Shown: positions 42,033-50,880, numbered from the stretch's first letter. The stretch: DNA of 64,000 bases from an uncultured Eubacteriales bacterium (GCA_934463035.1 CAKSIG010000002.1:124001-188000), one strand, 5' to 3'. The notes: generated from the letters alone by a model not told the origin. Program-made: numbers and translations.

Positions 42033-44255
42033 CTATTTAAGTTCAAATTCGTATTTTTTGCCTCTGAACACGCGGCTCGCCTTGGCTTCCTTCCAATCGG
42101 TAGGCAGGCAGGGGTTGACTTTAAGTCCGTCCCACTCAGGCTTTATGCCGAGCATATACTGCGTTACGGCAACATACATCCACGCCGCCGTACCCGAAAG
42201 CCAGCTTACGTTGGCAAGACCGAATTTATCCGATTCGGGTCCGAAAATATTTGACGCGTAAACATAAGGCTCCGCCTTGTATCTCCACTCGCCCGCCTTT
42301 TCCTGAGCAAGCATAGGAAGCAGCTGGGTGTAATACTGATACGCCCTGTCGCCCCTGCCGAGCAGACATTCGGCGATTATAGCCCAGGTGTTTGCGTGGC
42401 AGAAAACAGCTCCATTTTCGCCCGTGCCCTTGTTGTAATTTGTAAGCGGATTTTCCTTGGAGGGATAGTCCTTCATAGACGGGTCGATAGCCTTTATTCC
42501 GAGCGGAGTGTTAAGGCGCTCATAAACGCTGTCCATAGCCTTTATTGCCTTATCCCTGTCAGCCATACCCGAAATTACCGACCAGGTTTGGGTATTTATC
42601 CAAATCTTTGCCTGTTCCTCGCTGTCGGTGCCTAAGAAACGTCCGTCGTCCATTATCGCACGGCGGTACCATTTTCCGTCCCAGCCGACCGTGTTGACAA
42701 GCTCTTTTTGCTTTTCGTATTCTGCCTTGAATTTATCCGAAGACTCGCCTTTCAGTTCTGCGAGCTTTGCCATATCGCGAAGCGCGGTTCCGAACTGCAT
42801 AGCCGTCCATATACTTTCGCCCTTGCCCTCCTTGCATACTCTGAAAAGCTGGTCGTTCCAATCCGAATGAAGCATAAGCGGAAATCCGTGCGCACCGAGG
42901 TTTTTAAGGGTGAAATCCACCGCCTTGTTAAGATGTTCCCAAACCGTGCCGCTGCCGCCGTCATAATATTCTGCGGTTTCGTTAAGGAAGTCAAGACTGC
43001 CCTCCTCCATAGCAAGCTCATAGCAGGAAAGTATTGTCCACAAATGGTCGTCAGAATGAACCGAGGTTACGGGGTCCCACCCTTCCGTCGGGAAGAAATA
43101 ATGGTTTACGTGGCCGTCGTTATACTGCTGTGACAAAAGCAGTTTGATTTTATCCCTTGCCCTTTTCGTATCAAAGGGTATCATTGCAAGCACGTCCTGC
43201 GCGGTATCGCGGTAGCCGACCCCTCTGAACGTACCTGTTGCGTAGTAGGAGATATTTCTTGAAAATAAGAAGTTGCGCTCCGCCTGATAGGGATTCCAGA
43301 TATTTACCATTCTTTCGGTATTTTTATCGGGGAGAGTGCAGTTGAATTTTGAAAGGAAGCCGTCCCAATTCTCGCAAAGGGCGTTAAAGGAACGCTCTGC
43401 AAAATCAGTCTTACGGCAGTTTTCAACCGATTTCAATATATCCTCATCGGTCATAGCTGTTCCGAGGAATACGTGTATCTTCTTTTCTTCACCCGCCTTT
43501 AAATCGACTTCAAGTTGAAGCGCAAAGCAGGGGTCGCCGCCCATCATAGTAGAGCCTGAGCATTTTCCGTTTTCTATTCTTATCGGATTTTCCTCACTGC
43601 GGTACGCGCCGATAAACTCGTCGCGGTCGCCGTCAAAGCCAGCCACAGGCACGTCTGCCGCAAAATATACAAGCGGAGTTTCATCGGGCTTAGGCTGATT
43701 TTCAACGCCGTATTTATAGACCATAATATCGTCAAGCGTATAGACCGTAAGCTGGTGCTTATTGTAGCACTGCCACTGCAACTCGCGCATAAACTCCATC
43801 ATACCAAGTTCAACATACGGGAATACCTGAATGTGCCTGTCGGTATCCGATTTCAGCGTAAGCTCCCATATAAGGCAGTTTTCATAAGGACCGACAAAGT
43901 ATTTCGTGTTTGCGTTAAGTCCGTTCTTGCACGACTCAAAATATGTATAACCCATACCGTGGGTGCATTTCCATTCGTCGGGCTTCTCGCTTACAGGCTC
44001 GGAGGTAGGACAGAACACGGTATCTCCGTCCTTAATATAGGTGTAAAAACCGCTTCTGTCGGTCGGCAGATGGAAAAAGCGGTAGTGGTTTATACGCCAT
44101 ATCTGCGGCGATTTATAGAAAGCGACGCCGCCGCCCGCCTGAGAAATCATAGTGTGAAATGTTCCGTTGCTTAAATAGTTCATCCACGGGGTCGGGGTAT
44201 CGTATTTGTTGATTTGTATTTCCTTTTTTTCGTCAATAAAAGAATATCTTTTCAT
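42033..44255 (-). CDS. GH94-family glycoside phosphorylase
   Basis: 740 residues, no signal peptide. The N-terminal beta domain starts RYSFIDEKKEIQI and has TPWMNYLSNGTFHTMISQ. The catalytic (alpha/alpha)6 barrel carries FRGVGYRDTAQDVLAMI, where the Asp is the general acid in cellobiose/chitobiose phosphorylases, and later EPYVYASNIFGP and WLSGTAAWMYVA. The enzyme would cleave a beta-linked disaccharide or oligosaccharide with phosphate, saving ATP. It is the first gene of a three-gene operon with GH2 and GH63-like enzymes, divergent from an AraC-type regulator. The family also includes cellodextrin and beta-1,2- or beta-1,3-glucan phosphorylases, so the linkage is open. Confidence 0.88.
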   Translation of the reverse strand: MKRYSFIDEKKEIQINKYDTPTPWMNYLSNGTFHTMISQAGGGVAFYKSPQIWRINHYRFFHLPTDRSGFYTYIKDGDTVFCPTSEPVSEKPDEWKCTHGMGYTYFESCKNGLNANTKYFVGPYENCLIWELTLKSDTDRHIQVFPYVELGMMEFMRELQWQCYNKHQLTVYTLDDIMVYKYGVENQPKPDETPLVYFAADVPVAGFDGDRDEFIGAYRSEENPIRIENGKCSGSTMMGGDPCFALQLEVDLKAGEEKKIHVFLGTAMTDEDILKSVENCRKTDFAERSFNALCENWDGFLSKFNCTLPDKNTERMVNIWNPYQAERNFLFSRNISYYATGTFRGVGYRDTAQDVLAMIPFDTKRARDKIKLLLSQQYNDGHVNHYFFPTEGWDPVTSVHSDDHLWTILSCYELAMEEGSLDFLNETAEYYDGGSGTVWEHLNKAVDFTLKNLGAHGFPLMLHSDWNDQLFRVCKEGKGESIWTAMQFGTALRDMAKLAELKGESSDKFKAEYEKQKELVNTVGWDGKWYRRAIMDDGRFLGTDSEEQAKIWINTQTWSVISGMADRDKAIKAMDSVYERLNTPLGIKAIDPSMKDYPSKENPLTNYNKGTGENGAVFCHANTWAIIAECLLGRGDRAYQYYTQLLPMLAQEKAGEWRYKAEPYVYASNIFGPESDKFGLANVSWLSGTAAWMYVAVTQYMLGIKPEWDGLKVNPCLPTDWKEAKASRVFRGKKYEFELK

Positions 44256-44284
44256 AATCTGACCTGCCTTTAAGTTTATTGATA

Positions 44285-44297
44285 TGGAATTATTCCA
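44285..44297. promoter_or_regulatory. Palindrome between AraC-type regulator and GH94 operon
   Basis: TGGAAT-T-ATTCCA at about 44285-44297, a perfect inverted repeat in the divergent intergenic region, 30 bases before the GH94 start. It is a candidate operator, but AraC proteins usually bind direct repeats. Confidence 0.35.
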
Positions 44298-44326
44298 TTT
44301 TCACTGTAATTTTACACGATTATGCA

Positions 44327-44355
44327 TTGAAATTCTTTTGCTATTATGATATAGT
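44327..44355 (+). promoter_or_regulatory. Promoter of the AraC-type regulator gene
   Basis: TTGAAA (44327-44332) and TATAGT (44350-44355) separated by 17 bases, 32 bases before the start codon. Confidence 0.7.
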
Positions 44356-44387
44356 ATTTACAGTATATTGATATTAGCGGTGTTATT

Positions 44388-45230
44388 ATGAAAAGAAACA
44401 TTCTTCACGCGACAGAGCAGATAGACGCAGTCTGCGAGTACCGATACAACCAATTTGTTCAGCGCGAGATGGGGGTCAGTCTTCACTCCCACGATTATTA
44501 CGAACTAATATTTCTTGAAAGCAACGCCCAAAAGCACTATGTGAACGGCAGTGTGTTTGACCTGCCGAAAAATACACTTATATTTATACGTCCCGACGAC
44601 TGCCACGACCTGTACGACGAGCAGAACACCGAATCGGTGATACAACACCTTGCCTTCACGCAAAATATGGCGGAAAGCGTATTTGCCTATTTAGGTTCAT
44701 TTTTCCCGTCTTCGAGTATGCTCGCAGCGAAATTCCCGCCTTATGTGATACTTGATTCATCGGGTGTGAAGCTGCTTAAAAATCTTCTTTACAGCCTTAA
44801 CATCATCGGTTTTGACGACAGGCAGGCGAAAAATATCGCTATGCGCTCGGTGCTGGTGCAGATATTTGCGGGCTTTTTCTACACTCACAAAGAGAAACCT
44901 CGCCGAGACACGCCGCTTTGGCTCTCAAACGTCTGCTCGGCTATGAGCAATATAAAGAATTTCTCGGAGGGTCTGCCGAAAATGGCGGAGCTTTCGGGCA
45001 GGACGAAGGAGCATTTATGCCGAAGTATGAAGAAATACTACGGCGTTACGGCGTCGGAATTTATAAACGATATACGGCTGACGTATATCGCCAACCGCCT
45101 TGTGAACAGCGACGTCCCAATAATTGACCTATGCTATGAGAGCGGATTTTCAAATCTCGGCTGGATGTATACGCTTTTCAAGCAAAAATACGGCATATCC
45201 CCTGCCGTTTTCAGGCAAAACAAACGGTAA
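44388..45230 (+). CDS. AraC-family transcriptional regulator
   Basis: 280 residues. The N-terminal cupin sensor has SLHSHDYYELIFLES and TLIFIRPDDCHDLY. The C-terminal double helix-turn-helix (~180-280) contains MAELSGRTKEHLCRSMKKYYGVTASEFIN and ends with DLCYESGFSNLGWMYTLFKQKYGISPAVFRQ. Proteins of this layout sense a sugar and activate nearby catabolic genes. It diverges from the GH94/GH2/GH63 operon across a 132-bp gap, which makes that operon its likely target. The ligand is unknown. Confidence 0.92.
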   Translation: MKRNILHATEQIDAVCEYRYNQFVQREMGVSLHSHDYYELIFLESNAQKHYVNGSVFDLPKNTLIFIRPDDCHDLYDEQNTESVIQHLAFTQNMAESVFAYLGSFFPSSSMLAAKFPPYVILDSSGVKLLKNLLYSLNIIGFDDRQAKNIAMRSVLVQIFAGFFYTHKEKPRRDTPLWLSNVCSAMSNIKNFSEGLPKMAELSGRTKEHLCRSMKKYYGVTASEFINDIRLTYIANRLVNSDVPIIDLCYESGFSNLGWMYTLFKQKYGISPAVFRQNKR

Positions 45231-45238
45231 CCGCCATA

Positions 45239-45276
45239 AAAAAACAGCCTTGGGTGACCCCAAGGCTGTTTTTTTG
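45239..45276. terminator. Shared terminator of the AraC-type gene and serS
   Basis: Stem AAAACAGCCTTGGG (45241-45254) with its complement near 45258-45272, flanked by A- and T-runs on both sides, so it works on both strands between the convergent genes. Confidence 0.92.
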
Positions 45277-45291
45277 AAATTTGAACCGTTT

Positions 45292-46596
45292 TTACAGAGT
45301 TTTATCCGAAGTTATTATCTCTTTACCGCCCATATAAGGCTGCAATGCTTTCGGTATTTTAATGCTGTAATGCGTACCGTCAAACAAGAGATTGTTTTCA
45401 AGCAGAGCGATAAGCATTCTCGGCGGAGCGACAACGGTATTGTTAAGTGTGTGCGCAAGATACTTGCGTCCGTCTGCGCCTCTTACCCTTATTCCGAGAC
45501 GTCTTGCCTGGGCGTCGCCGAGGTTGGAGCAGGAGCATACCTCAAAATACTTCTGTTGCTTCGGTGACCACGCCTCAACGTCATAGGATTTAACCTTTAA
45601 GTCGGCAAGGTCGCCCGTGCAGCATTCAAGCGTGCGGACGGGAATGTCCAGACTGCGGAAAAGCTCGACCGAGTATCCCCACATTTTATTGAACCAATCC
45701 ATACTTTCCTCAGGCTTGCAGACAACTATCATTTCCTGCTTTTCAAACTGATGTATGCGGTAAATTCCTCTTTCCTCTATACCGTGGGCGCCTTTTTCCT
45801 TGCGGAAGCAGGGCGAATAGCTGGTAAGAGTGAGCGGAAGGCTTTCTTCGGGGGTAATGCTGTTTATAAACTTGCCTACCATAGAATGCTCGGACGTTCC
45901 GATAAGATAGAGGTCCTCGCCCTCGATTTTATACATCATAGCGTCCATTTCCTCAAAGCTCATAACGCCCGTAACAACGTTGCTTCTTATCATATAAGGA
46001 GGAATACAGTAGGTAAAGCCTTTGTCTATCATAAAATCTCTCGCATAGGCAAGAACGGCGGAGTGCATACGCGCAATATCGCCCATAAGATAATAAAAGC
46101 CTTCGCCCGCAACGCTTCCCGCGGCTTCCTTGTCAATTCCGTTGAAAAGCTGCATAATATCGGTATGATAGGGTATTTCAAAATCGGGATTTGTCTTCTC
46201 GCCGAAGCACTCAACCTCAACATTCTCGCTGTCGTCCTTGCCGACAGGAACGCTGTCGTCCACGATATTCGGTATCTTCATCTGTATTTCAAGCACCTTT
46301 TTGGAAAGCTCGTCCTCTTTCACTTCAAGCTCTTTAAGCTCGTTCGCCTGATCGTTCACGAGCTTTTTAAGCTCCTCGGCTTCCTCGCGCTTGCCCTGAC
46401 CCATAAGCACGCCTATCTGCTTGCTTACCTTGTTGCGGTTGGCACGCAGCTCGTTCGCGCGGTTGTTGGCAAGGCACTTTTCGTTGTAAAGCGAAATAAC
46501 CTCGTCAACCATCGGGATTTTTTTATCCTCAAATTTCTTTTTTATGTTGTCCTTCACAAGCTCGGGATTATCACAAATAAAGCGAATATCAAGCAT
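45292..46596 (-). CDS. serS: Seryl-tRNA synthetase
   Basis: About 434 residues. The start is ATG 46596 (MLDIRFICDNP); an ATG two codons earlier lies too close to the GGAGG site. The N-terminal coiled-coil arm (residues ~30-105) is Lys/Glu-rich. Class II motifs include TSEHSMVGKF, CFRKEKGAHGIEERGIYRIHQFEK and the motif 3 region LNNTVVAPPRMLIALLENN. It charges tRNA-Ser, and the product also feeds selenocysteine synthesis where present. No T-box is seen before it; the 5' gap holds only AT-rich sequence. Confidence 0.96.
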   Translation of the reverse strand: MLDIRFICDNPELVKDNIKKKFEDKKIPMVDEVISLYNEKCLANNRANELRANRNKVSKQIGVLMGQGKREEAEELKKLVNDQANELKELEVKEDELSKKVLEIQMKIPNIVDDSVPVGKDDSENVEVECFGEKTNPDFEIPYHTDIMQLFNGIDKEAAGSVAGEGFYYLMGDIARMHSAVLAYARDFMIDKGFTYCIPPYMIRSNVVTGVMSFEEMDAMMYKIEGEDLYLIGTSEHSMVGKFINSITPEESLPLTLTSYSPCFRKEKGAHGIEERGIYRIHQFEKQEMIVVCKPEESMDWFNKMWGYSVELFRSLDIPVRTLECCTGDLADLKVKSYDVEAWSPKQQKYFEVCSCSNLGDAQARRLGIRVRGADGRKYLAHTLNNTVVAPPRMLIALLENNLLFDGTHYSIKIPKALQPYMGGKEIITSDKTL

Positions 46597-46725
46597 TGTC
46601 ATTCCTCCGTTTTTCTACATTAATATTCAGTATACCACACCTTAATATCTCTGTCAAACGTATTAATCAAATAAATATTTCTCGATTTCGCAATTTGATC
46701 TAATCCATATTTTTACAGTTTGCTA
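46597..46725. other. Intergenic region upstream of serS
   Basis: AT-rich divergent spacer with the serS GGAGG site at its left edge. No convincing -35/-10 pair for serS and no RNA gene seen. Confidence 0.4.
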
Positions 46726-46754
46726 TTGTAATCTGCGCTGTTTTGTGATACAAT
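46726..46754 (+). promoter_or_regulatory. Promoter of the YitT/DUF6198-type gene
   Basis: TTGTAA (46726-46731), 17-base spacer and TACAAT (46749-46754). The expected transcript start is ~46761, giving a leader of about 160 bases. Confidence 0.65.
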
Positions 46755-46803
46755 ATAATTCCAAAATATGTATGGATTTTTCTGAGGTTTAAGCTCATTT
46801 TTC

Positions 46804-46838
46804 GCCATACACCCGAACGGGTGTATGGCGATTTTTTA
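46804..46838 (+). terminator. Leader terminator (possible attenuator)
   Basis: CGCCATACACCCG pairs with CGGGTGTATGGCG around a two-base loop, followed by ATTTTTT. It is inside the leader of the downstream membrane-protein gene, 85 bases before the start codon. An earlier ATGTATGG (near 46768) could pair with the left arm and act as antiterminator. Confidence 0.75.
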
Positions 46839-46923
46839 TAGAGAACTTCACTACCGCCGACGATTATCACGGTTACATCTGAAAAAATCACAATAAACTG
46901 AAAAAAGGAAGTGCATAAGACCA

Positions 46924-47652
46924 ATGACACAAAAAATTAAAATATCAAGTGAAATCACCTATTTAGTCGCAATTATCCTGCTGTCTTTGGCGGTCGCAAT
47001 TCTTTCCGCCGCCAATTTCGGAATTTCAATGATTGTTGCGCCTGCGTACCTGTTAAGCCTTAAAACAGGTTTTTTGAGTTTCGGTCAAGCCGAATATGTC
47101 ATTCAGGCGTGTGTGTTTATTCTTCTCTGCATTGTTCTGAGAAAGTTTAAGTTCGCTTACCTGTTTTCATTCGGAACCTGCCTTATATACGGGTTTGTTC
47201 TTGACCTATGGAGAAAAATTCCGTTTTTAAATCCTTCGGTAACACCGCCCGACATTATTGATTTACCGCTGCGTATACTTATGTTCATTATCGGAATGAT
47301 ACTCACATCATTTGCTGTTGCGCTGTTTTTTAAGACCTACCTTTTTCCGCAGGTGTACGACTTTTTTGTAAAAGCCGTTTCCGCTAAATACGGAATAAAG
47401 CTCGCCCTCCTAAAAACAATTGTAGACCTTTCCTGTCTTACGGCAAGCGTGATTATGACGTTTGCGTTCTTCGGCGAAATCAAAGGCATTGGTTGGGGCA
47501 CGCTTGTTATGGCGCTTTTAAACGGCACCGTAATAGGCTTTTTTTCAAAACTGCTTGATAAATCTTTTAGCTTTCAGCCAACCTTTCCGCGATTTGCCGC
47601 AATCTTTGAATTGCAAACGGCTGACCCAAAGCAAAAAACGAAAAAAATTTGA
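46924..47652 (+). CDS. YitT/DUF6198-type integral membrane protein
   Basis: 242 residues with about five to six membrane helices and a short cytoplasmic Lys-rich tail. The first helix LVAIILLSLAVAILSAANFGISMIVAPAY and the stretch FSFGTCLIYGFVLDLWRKIPFL are like the DUF6198/YczE family of small-molecule or ion-related membrane proteins whose role is unknown. The ribosome site is GGAAGTG. Its leader contains a strong intrinsic terminator, so the gene is probably switched by attenuation. It stands alone on the + strand. Confidence 0.75.
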   Translation: MTQKIKISSEITYLVAIILLSLAVAILSAANFGISMIVAPAYLLSLKTGFLSFGQAEYVIQACVFILLCIVLRKFKFAYLFSFGTCLIYGFVLDLWRKIPFLNPSVTPPDIIDLPLRILMFIIGMILTSFAVALFFKTYLFPQVYDFFVKAVSAKYGIKLALLKTIVDLSCLTASVIMTFAFFGEIKGIGWGTLVMALLNGTVIGFFSKLLDKSFSFQPTFPRFAAIFELQTADPKQKTKKI

Positions 47653-47727
47653 AAAAATTAACTGAAAAAAATCAAAAATAAAAAACGCCTTTTCTCACAT
47701 AATAAATGCGAGGTAAGGTGATAACAA

Positions 47728-47925
47728 ATGAAAGAAAATATTGAAAAGACCCCGTCCTCAACGCCGATAATGGGTCAACCCGAAACGGCGATTGAAATGG
47801 TGAACAAATACGGCACCTATGAAATCCAGCCGACAGCGGATACAAGCAACCTATATCCAACGATCGCGCAGGGCTTTAACAAAAAAATCATAAATCACAA
47901 GAAAAACGACTTAACAGGACGGTAG
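47728..47925 (+). CDS. Conserved small hypothetical protein (65 aa)
   Basis: 65 residues, soluble, with AAGGTG eight bases before the ATG. The middle reads PETAIEMVNKYGTYEIQPTADTSN with a basic tail. Small proteins with this MVNKYGTYxIQPTADT pattern are common in gut Clostridia, from general familiarity, but no function is known to me. No Cys, no signal peptide. A terminator follows at once, so it is the last gene of its transcript. Confidence 0.7.
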   Translation: MKENIEKTPSSTPIMGQPETAIEMVNKYGTYEIQPTADTSNLYPTIAQGFNKKIINHKKNDLTGR

Positions 47926-47930
47926 ACTGA

Positions 47931-47958
47931 AAAAGGACTTGCAAATGCAAGTCCTTTT
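47931..47958 (+). terminator. Terminator after the 65-aa gene
   Basis: AAAAGGACTTGCA pairs with TGCAAGTCCTTTT; T/A-runs on both sides. The convergent symporter gene ends 34 bases further on. Confidence 0.85.
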
Positions 47959-47991
47959 CTCGATAAAATAAATTACGAAATTTTTTAATTA

Positions 47992-49524
47992 TCAGTCTTC
48001 GTTTGCAACTATCGCGGCGGCCTCTGCCTGCATATCCGCGTCAAACGACAAAACGGGTTCCTCATCCGTTTTCTTAATTTTGCGGTTGACATAGTTGCGG
48101 GTTATTTTAATAACTATCGGGCAAAGCGAGATAACGCCGACAAGGTTGGGCATCATCATAAGTCCGTTGAACGTATCCGATATGTCCCAAGCGAGCGACG
48201 AAGTCATAACGGCGCCCGAGATTATCATAAGCACGAATATTACCTGATAGACCTTTACCGCTTTTTCGCCGAAAAGATATTCGACGGCGCGTGAGCCGTA
48301 CTGCGACCAGCCGAGAACGGTGGTAAACGCAAACAGGAATATTGCAAGCGCCACAAATATCTCGCCGCCCTTGCCGAACACGTTGCGGAAAGCGGTTGCA
48401 ACCAAGGTTGCGTCGTTAACGTCCCCTTTGGCAAGACCTGTGTTAAGGTCGATGTATCCCGATGAAAGAACAACGATAGCGGTCATTGTGCAGACAACGA
48501 ACGTGTCAAAGAATACCTCGAATATACCCCACATTCCCTGCATAACAGGCTCACGCGTGTTTGACGAGGAGTGAACCATTACCGAGGAACCGAGACCCGC
48601 TTCGTTTGAGAAGACGCCTCTTTTAAAGCCCTGCGTGATAACGGTTTTAATAACTATACCCGTTGCGGCGCCGCCAACAGCCTTTACGCCGAAAGCGAAT
48701 TTGAATATAGATTCAAACATAAGACCCACTCTGTCGATATGAACACAGAAAATAACAATCGCACCGATTATGTAAAGCACCGACATAAACGGAACCACGC
48801 GCTCCGCAACCGCGGCTATTCTTTGAAGACCGCCGATTATAATAAGTGCGGCAATTATCATCAGGAATACGCCGATTGCGATAGATACGACCGAAATGCC
48901 GCCAACGCTCGGAGCATTTACCGACGAGAAGAACGCATTTTGTAAATTAATTGTTATCTTATTGACCTGTCCCATATTTCCGATTCCGAATGAGGCGAGA
49001 ATTGCGAATATCGAGAACAGCACAGCCAGAAATTTGCCGAGACCCTTGCAATGCTTCTTTGCGCCGAGTCCGTCGTGCAGATAGTACATAGGTCCTCCGC
49101 ACCATTCGCCCTTGCTGTTTTTGCGGCGGTAGAAGATACCCAAAACGTTTTCGGAATAGTTGGTCATCATACCGAAGAAAGCGGCAAGCCACATCCAGAA
49201 AACCGCGCCGGGTCCGCCGACAACGATAGCCGCCGCAACACCTGCGATGTTGCCCGTGCCTATTGTGGCGGCAAGAGCGGTACAAAGAGCCTGAAATTGG
49301 GAAATGCTCTTTTTATCAACCTTTTTCTTAGACGCGCTTCCCTTTTTGAAAACGCTTCCTATGGTGCATTTCCACCAATGCCCCAAGTGCGAGACCTGAA
49401 AGAATTTTGTGCAAACGGTGGTGAGAATACCCGTACCGATAAGCAGAACAAGTCCTATTTTGACCCATACAAATCCGTTTATAACGTCATTGATCTCGGT
49501 CAGCTTTTCAAAGAATTTTTCCAT
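47992..49524 (-). CDS. Sodium:alanine/glycine symporter (AgcS family)
   Basis: 510 residues with about eleven membrane helices. The family motifs are FQALCTALAATIGTGNIAGVAAAI, GGPGAVFWMWLAAFFGMMTNYSEN and GFKRGVFSNEAGLGSSVMVHSSSNTREP. These proteins import alanine or glycine with Na+. A glycine riboswitch sits in its leader, so glycine is the likely substrate or signal. The C-terminal tail is acidic and cytoplasmic. The ribosome site is AAGGGGATG. Confidence 0.93.
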   Translation of the reverse strand: MEKFFEKLTEINDVINGFVWVKIGLVLLIGTGILTTVCTKFFQVSHLGHWWKCTIGSVFKKGSASKKKVDKKSISQFQALCTALAATIGTGNIAGVAAAIVVGGPGAVFWMWLAAFFGMMTNYSENVLGIFYRRKNSKGEWCGGPMYYLHDGLGAKKHCKGLGKFLAVLFSIFAILASFGIGNMGQVNKITINLQNAFFSSVNAPSVGGISVVSIAIGVFLMIIAALIIIGGLQRIAAVAERVVPFMSVLYIIGAIVIFCVHIDRVGLMFESIFKFAFGVKAVGGAATGIVIKTVITQGFKRGVFSNEAGLGSSVMVHSSSNTREPVMQGMWGIFEVFFDTFVVCTMTAIVVLSSGYIDLNTGLAKGDVNDATLVATAFRNVFGKGGEIFVALAIFLFAFTTVLGWSQYGSRAVEYLFGEKAVKVYQVIFVLMIISGAVMTSSLAWDISDTFNGLMMMPNLVGVISLCPIVIKITRNYVNRKIKKTDEEPVLSFDADMQAEAAAIVANED

Positions 49525-49545
49525 TTTTTCATCCCCTTAAAAATA

Positions 49546-49562
49546 AAAAAGAACCCTGTTTA
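49546..49562 (-). terminator. 3' arm of the riboswitch-controlled terminator
   Basis: On the minus strand TAAACAGGGTTC followed by TTTTTT. It is the exact 12-base complement of 49659-49670, in the linker before the second glycine aptamer. Pairing of the two would make a terminator; ligand binding should prevent it and turn the symporter gene on. Confidence 0.75.
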
Positions 49563-49599
49563 CGCAACACGGTCCGACAAAAAAACAAAATATAAAACA

Positions 49600-49770
49600 C
49601 ACTTTGTCCTTTTGCCTGAGAGATTGGCGCACGGCGCTTTGCCCCTTCGGCACCTGATTAAACAGGGTTCTCCAAAGTTCCGTCAGCCCACAGTCCCGCC
49701 GTTACGGCACCTGAAAGTTTTACTTCTTCGGCGAATCGAAAACGATTCTTTTCCTGCAAGCATCACACGG
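49600..49770 (-). promoter_or_regulatory. Tandem glycine riboswitch
   Basis: On the minus strand the second aptamer has GGTGCCGAAGGGGCAAAGCGCC and closes with TCTCTCAGGCAAAAGGACA (49605-49623), the hallmark of glycine riboswitches. The upstream aptamer has ACTTTCAGGTGCCGTAACGGCGG-like sequence and a GACGGAACTTTGGAGAA 3' part (near 49669-49720). It controls the AgcS-type symporter gene. Confidence 0.92.
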
Positions 49771-49846
49771 TTTAATAAAAAAATTTGATTTATTATATCA
49801 CATTATACTGTAAAAATCAAGAAAAAATTACTGTTTTTGACATTTT

Positions 49847-50158
49847 TCAGAAGAAATAATGCGTTATAAGCTCCGCAACAAATGCGGTAGCGCAGCAAAC
49901 AATAGAAACGGGGAAAAGACCCGCGCCTGCAAACGCGGCAAAAATGCCCGCCGCAAGCGCCGCCGTGCCTGCCGCATAATTGCCCGTGGCCTCGATTATC
50001 GCGGGGAAGGTCATCACCGACAGCGTAACATACGGCACATAGTAGAAAAACGAGCTTACAAAGCGGTTTTTTATCTGTTTTCTGAAAAAGGTCATCGGCA
50101 AAAGACGTATCAAATAGATAACCGCCGCCATTATCAGTATGTAAATCGTGTTTTTCAT
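49847..50158 (-). CDS. azlD: Branched-chain amino acid exporter small subunit AzlD
   Basis: 103 residues, three to four membrane helices, with the AzlD opening YILIMAAVIYLIRLLPMTFF and VPYVTLSVMTFPAI. Its start overlaps the azlC stop by ATGA, so they are translationally coupled. Together they form a two-part transporter linked to export of branched-chain amino acids or their analogues. Confidence 0.9.
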   Translation of the reverse strand: MKNTIYILIMAAVIYLIRLLPMTFFRKQIKNRFVSSFFYYVPYVTLSVMTFPAIIEATGNYAAGTAALAAGIFAAFAGAGLFPVSIVCCATAFVAELITHYFF

Positions 50159-50880
50159 TGCTCTGCCTCCTTTGGAAACAAAGCCGCCGCCAAAGCCGAA
50201 ATTGCGACCGTCAGGACAATGGTTTTAGTTCCCGACGATATTCCCGAAAACACGGGAATATATGCCGCCGCGGCGCTCGCGGCAAAGCAGAACACCACTA
50301 TTCCCGCAATAACGCGGTCTTTTTTTGCGGGCGGTATGATTATTGCAAGAAACATTCCGTAAAGCGCAACGCCGAGAGCGCTCACTATATTAGTCGGAAG
50401 TATGTTGCCCGCTATTATTCCAAGCGCCGTACCGACCGACCAGCTCGGCGCCGCAACGGCAATAACGCCGTACATATAAAACGGTTTTAAATAACCGCTT
50501 TGCGATATATTTACGGCGAATATCTCATCTGTTATATCGTAACTCATAAGCAGTCTGTGGCGCAGTTTTACATCGGGCGACATACGCTGGCTCATTGCAA
50601 AGCTCATAAGAAAATAGCGCGCGTTGGTTATGAGGGTTATAAGTATAAGCTCTAAGTACGGCGCACCTGCGGCAATCGACATAAATCCTGCATACTCGCC
50701 TGCCGAGGCGTTGCACAAAAGACTTACCGCAAAGCCCTGCCACGCGGTAAGACCTGCCTTTCGCGCCGCTATACCGAGCGAAAACGACACCGCAAGGTAG
50801 CCGAGTCCTATCGGAATACCGTCACGCATACCGTTTAAAAAATCGTTTTTGTTAAATTTATTAATATTTGAACTTCCCAT
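50155..50880 (-). CDS. azlC: Branched-chain amino acid exporter large subunit AzlC
   Basis: About 241 residues. The start is placed at MGSSNINKF (50880); a GTG at 50892 falls inside the AGGTGAG ribosome site. The family motif GMRDGIPIGLGYLAVSFSLG is followed by several helices and by LLMSYDITDEIFAV. It is the partner of AzlD, which follows with a four-base overlap. Confidence 0.92.
   Translation of the reverse strand: MGSSNINKFNKNDFLNGMRDGIPIGLGYLAVSFSLGIAARKAGLTAWQGFAVSLLCNASAGEYAGFMSIAAGAPYLELILITLITNARYFLMSFAMSQRMSPDVKLRHRLLMSYDITDEIFAVNISQSGYLKPFYMYGVIAVAAPSWSVGTALGIIAGNILPTNIVSALGVALYGMFLAIIIPPAKKDRVIAGIVVFCFAASAAAAYIPVFSGISSGTKTIVLTVAISALAAALFPKEAEQ

Noticed and set aside
45751..46623. 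A 290-codon open frame opposite serS
   Set aside because: Antisense to a clearly conserved gene; it arises from serS codon composition.
49051..49788. A 245-codon frame opposite the AgcS gene and its riboswitch
   Set aside because: It covers the glycine riboswitch and the symporter gene on the other strand; not credible.
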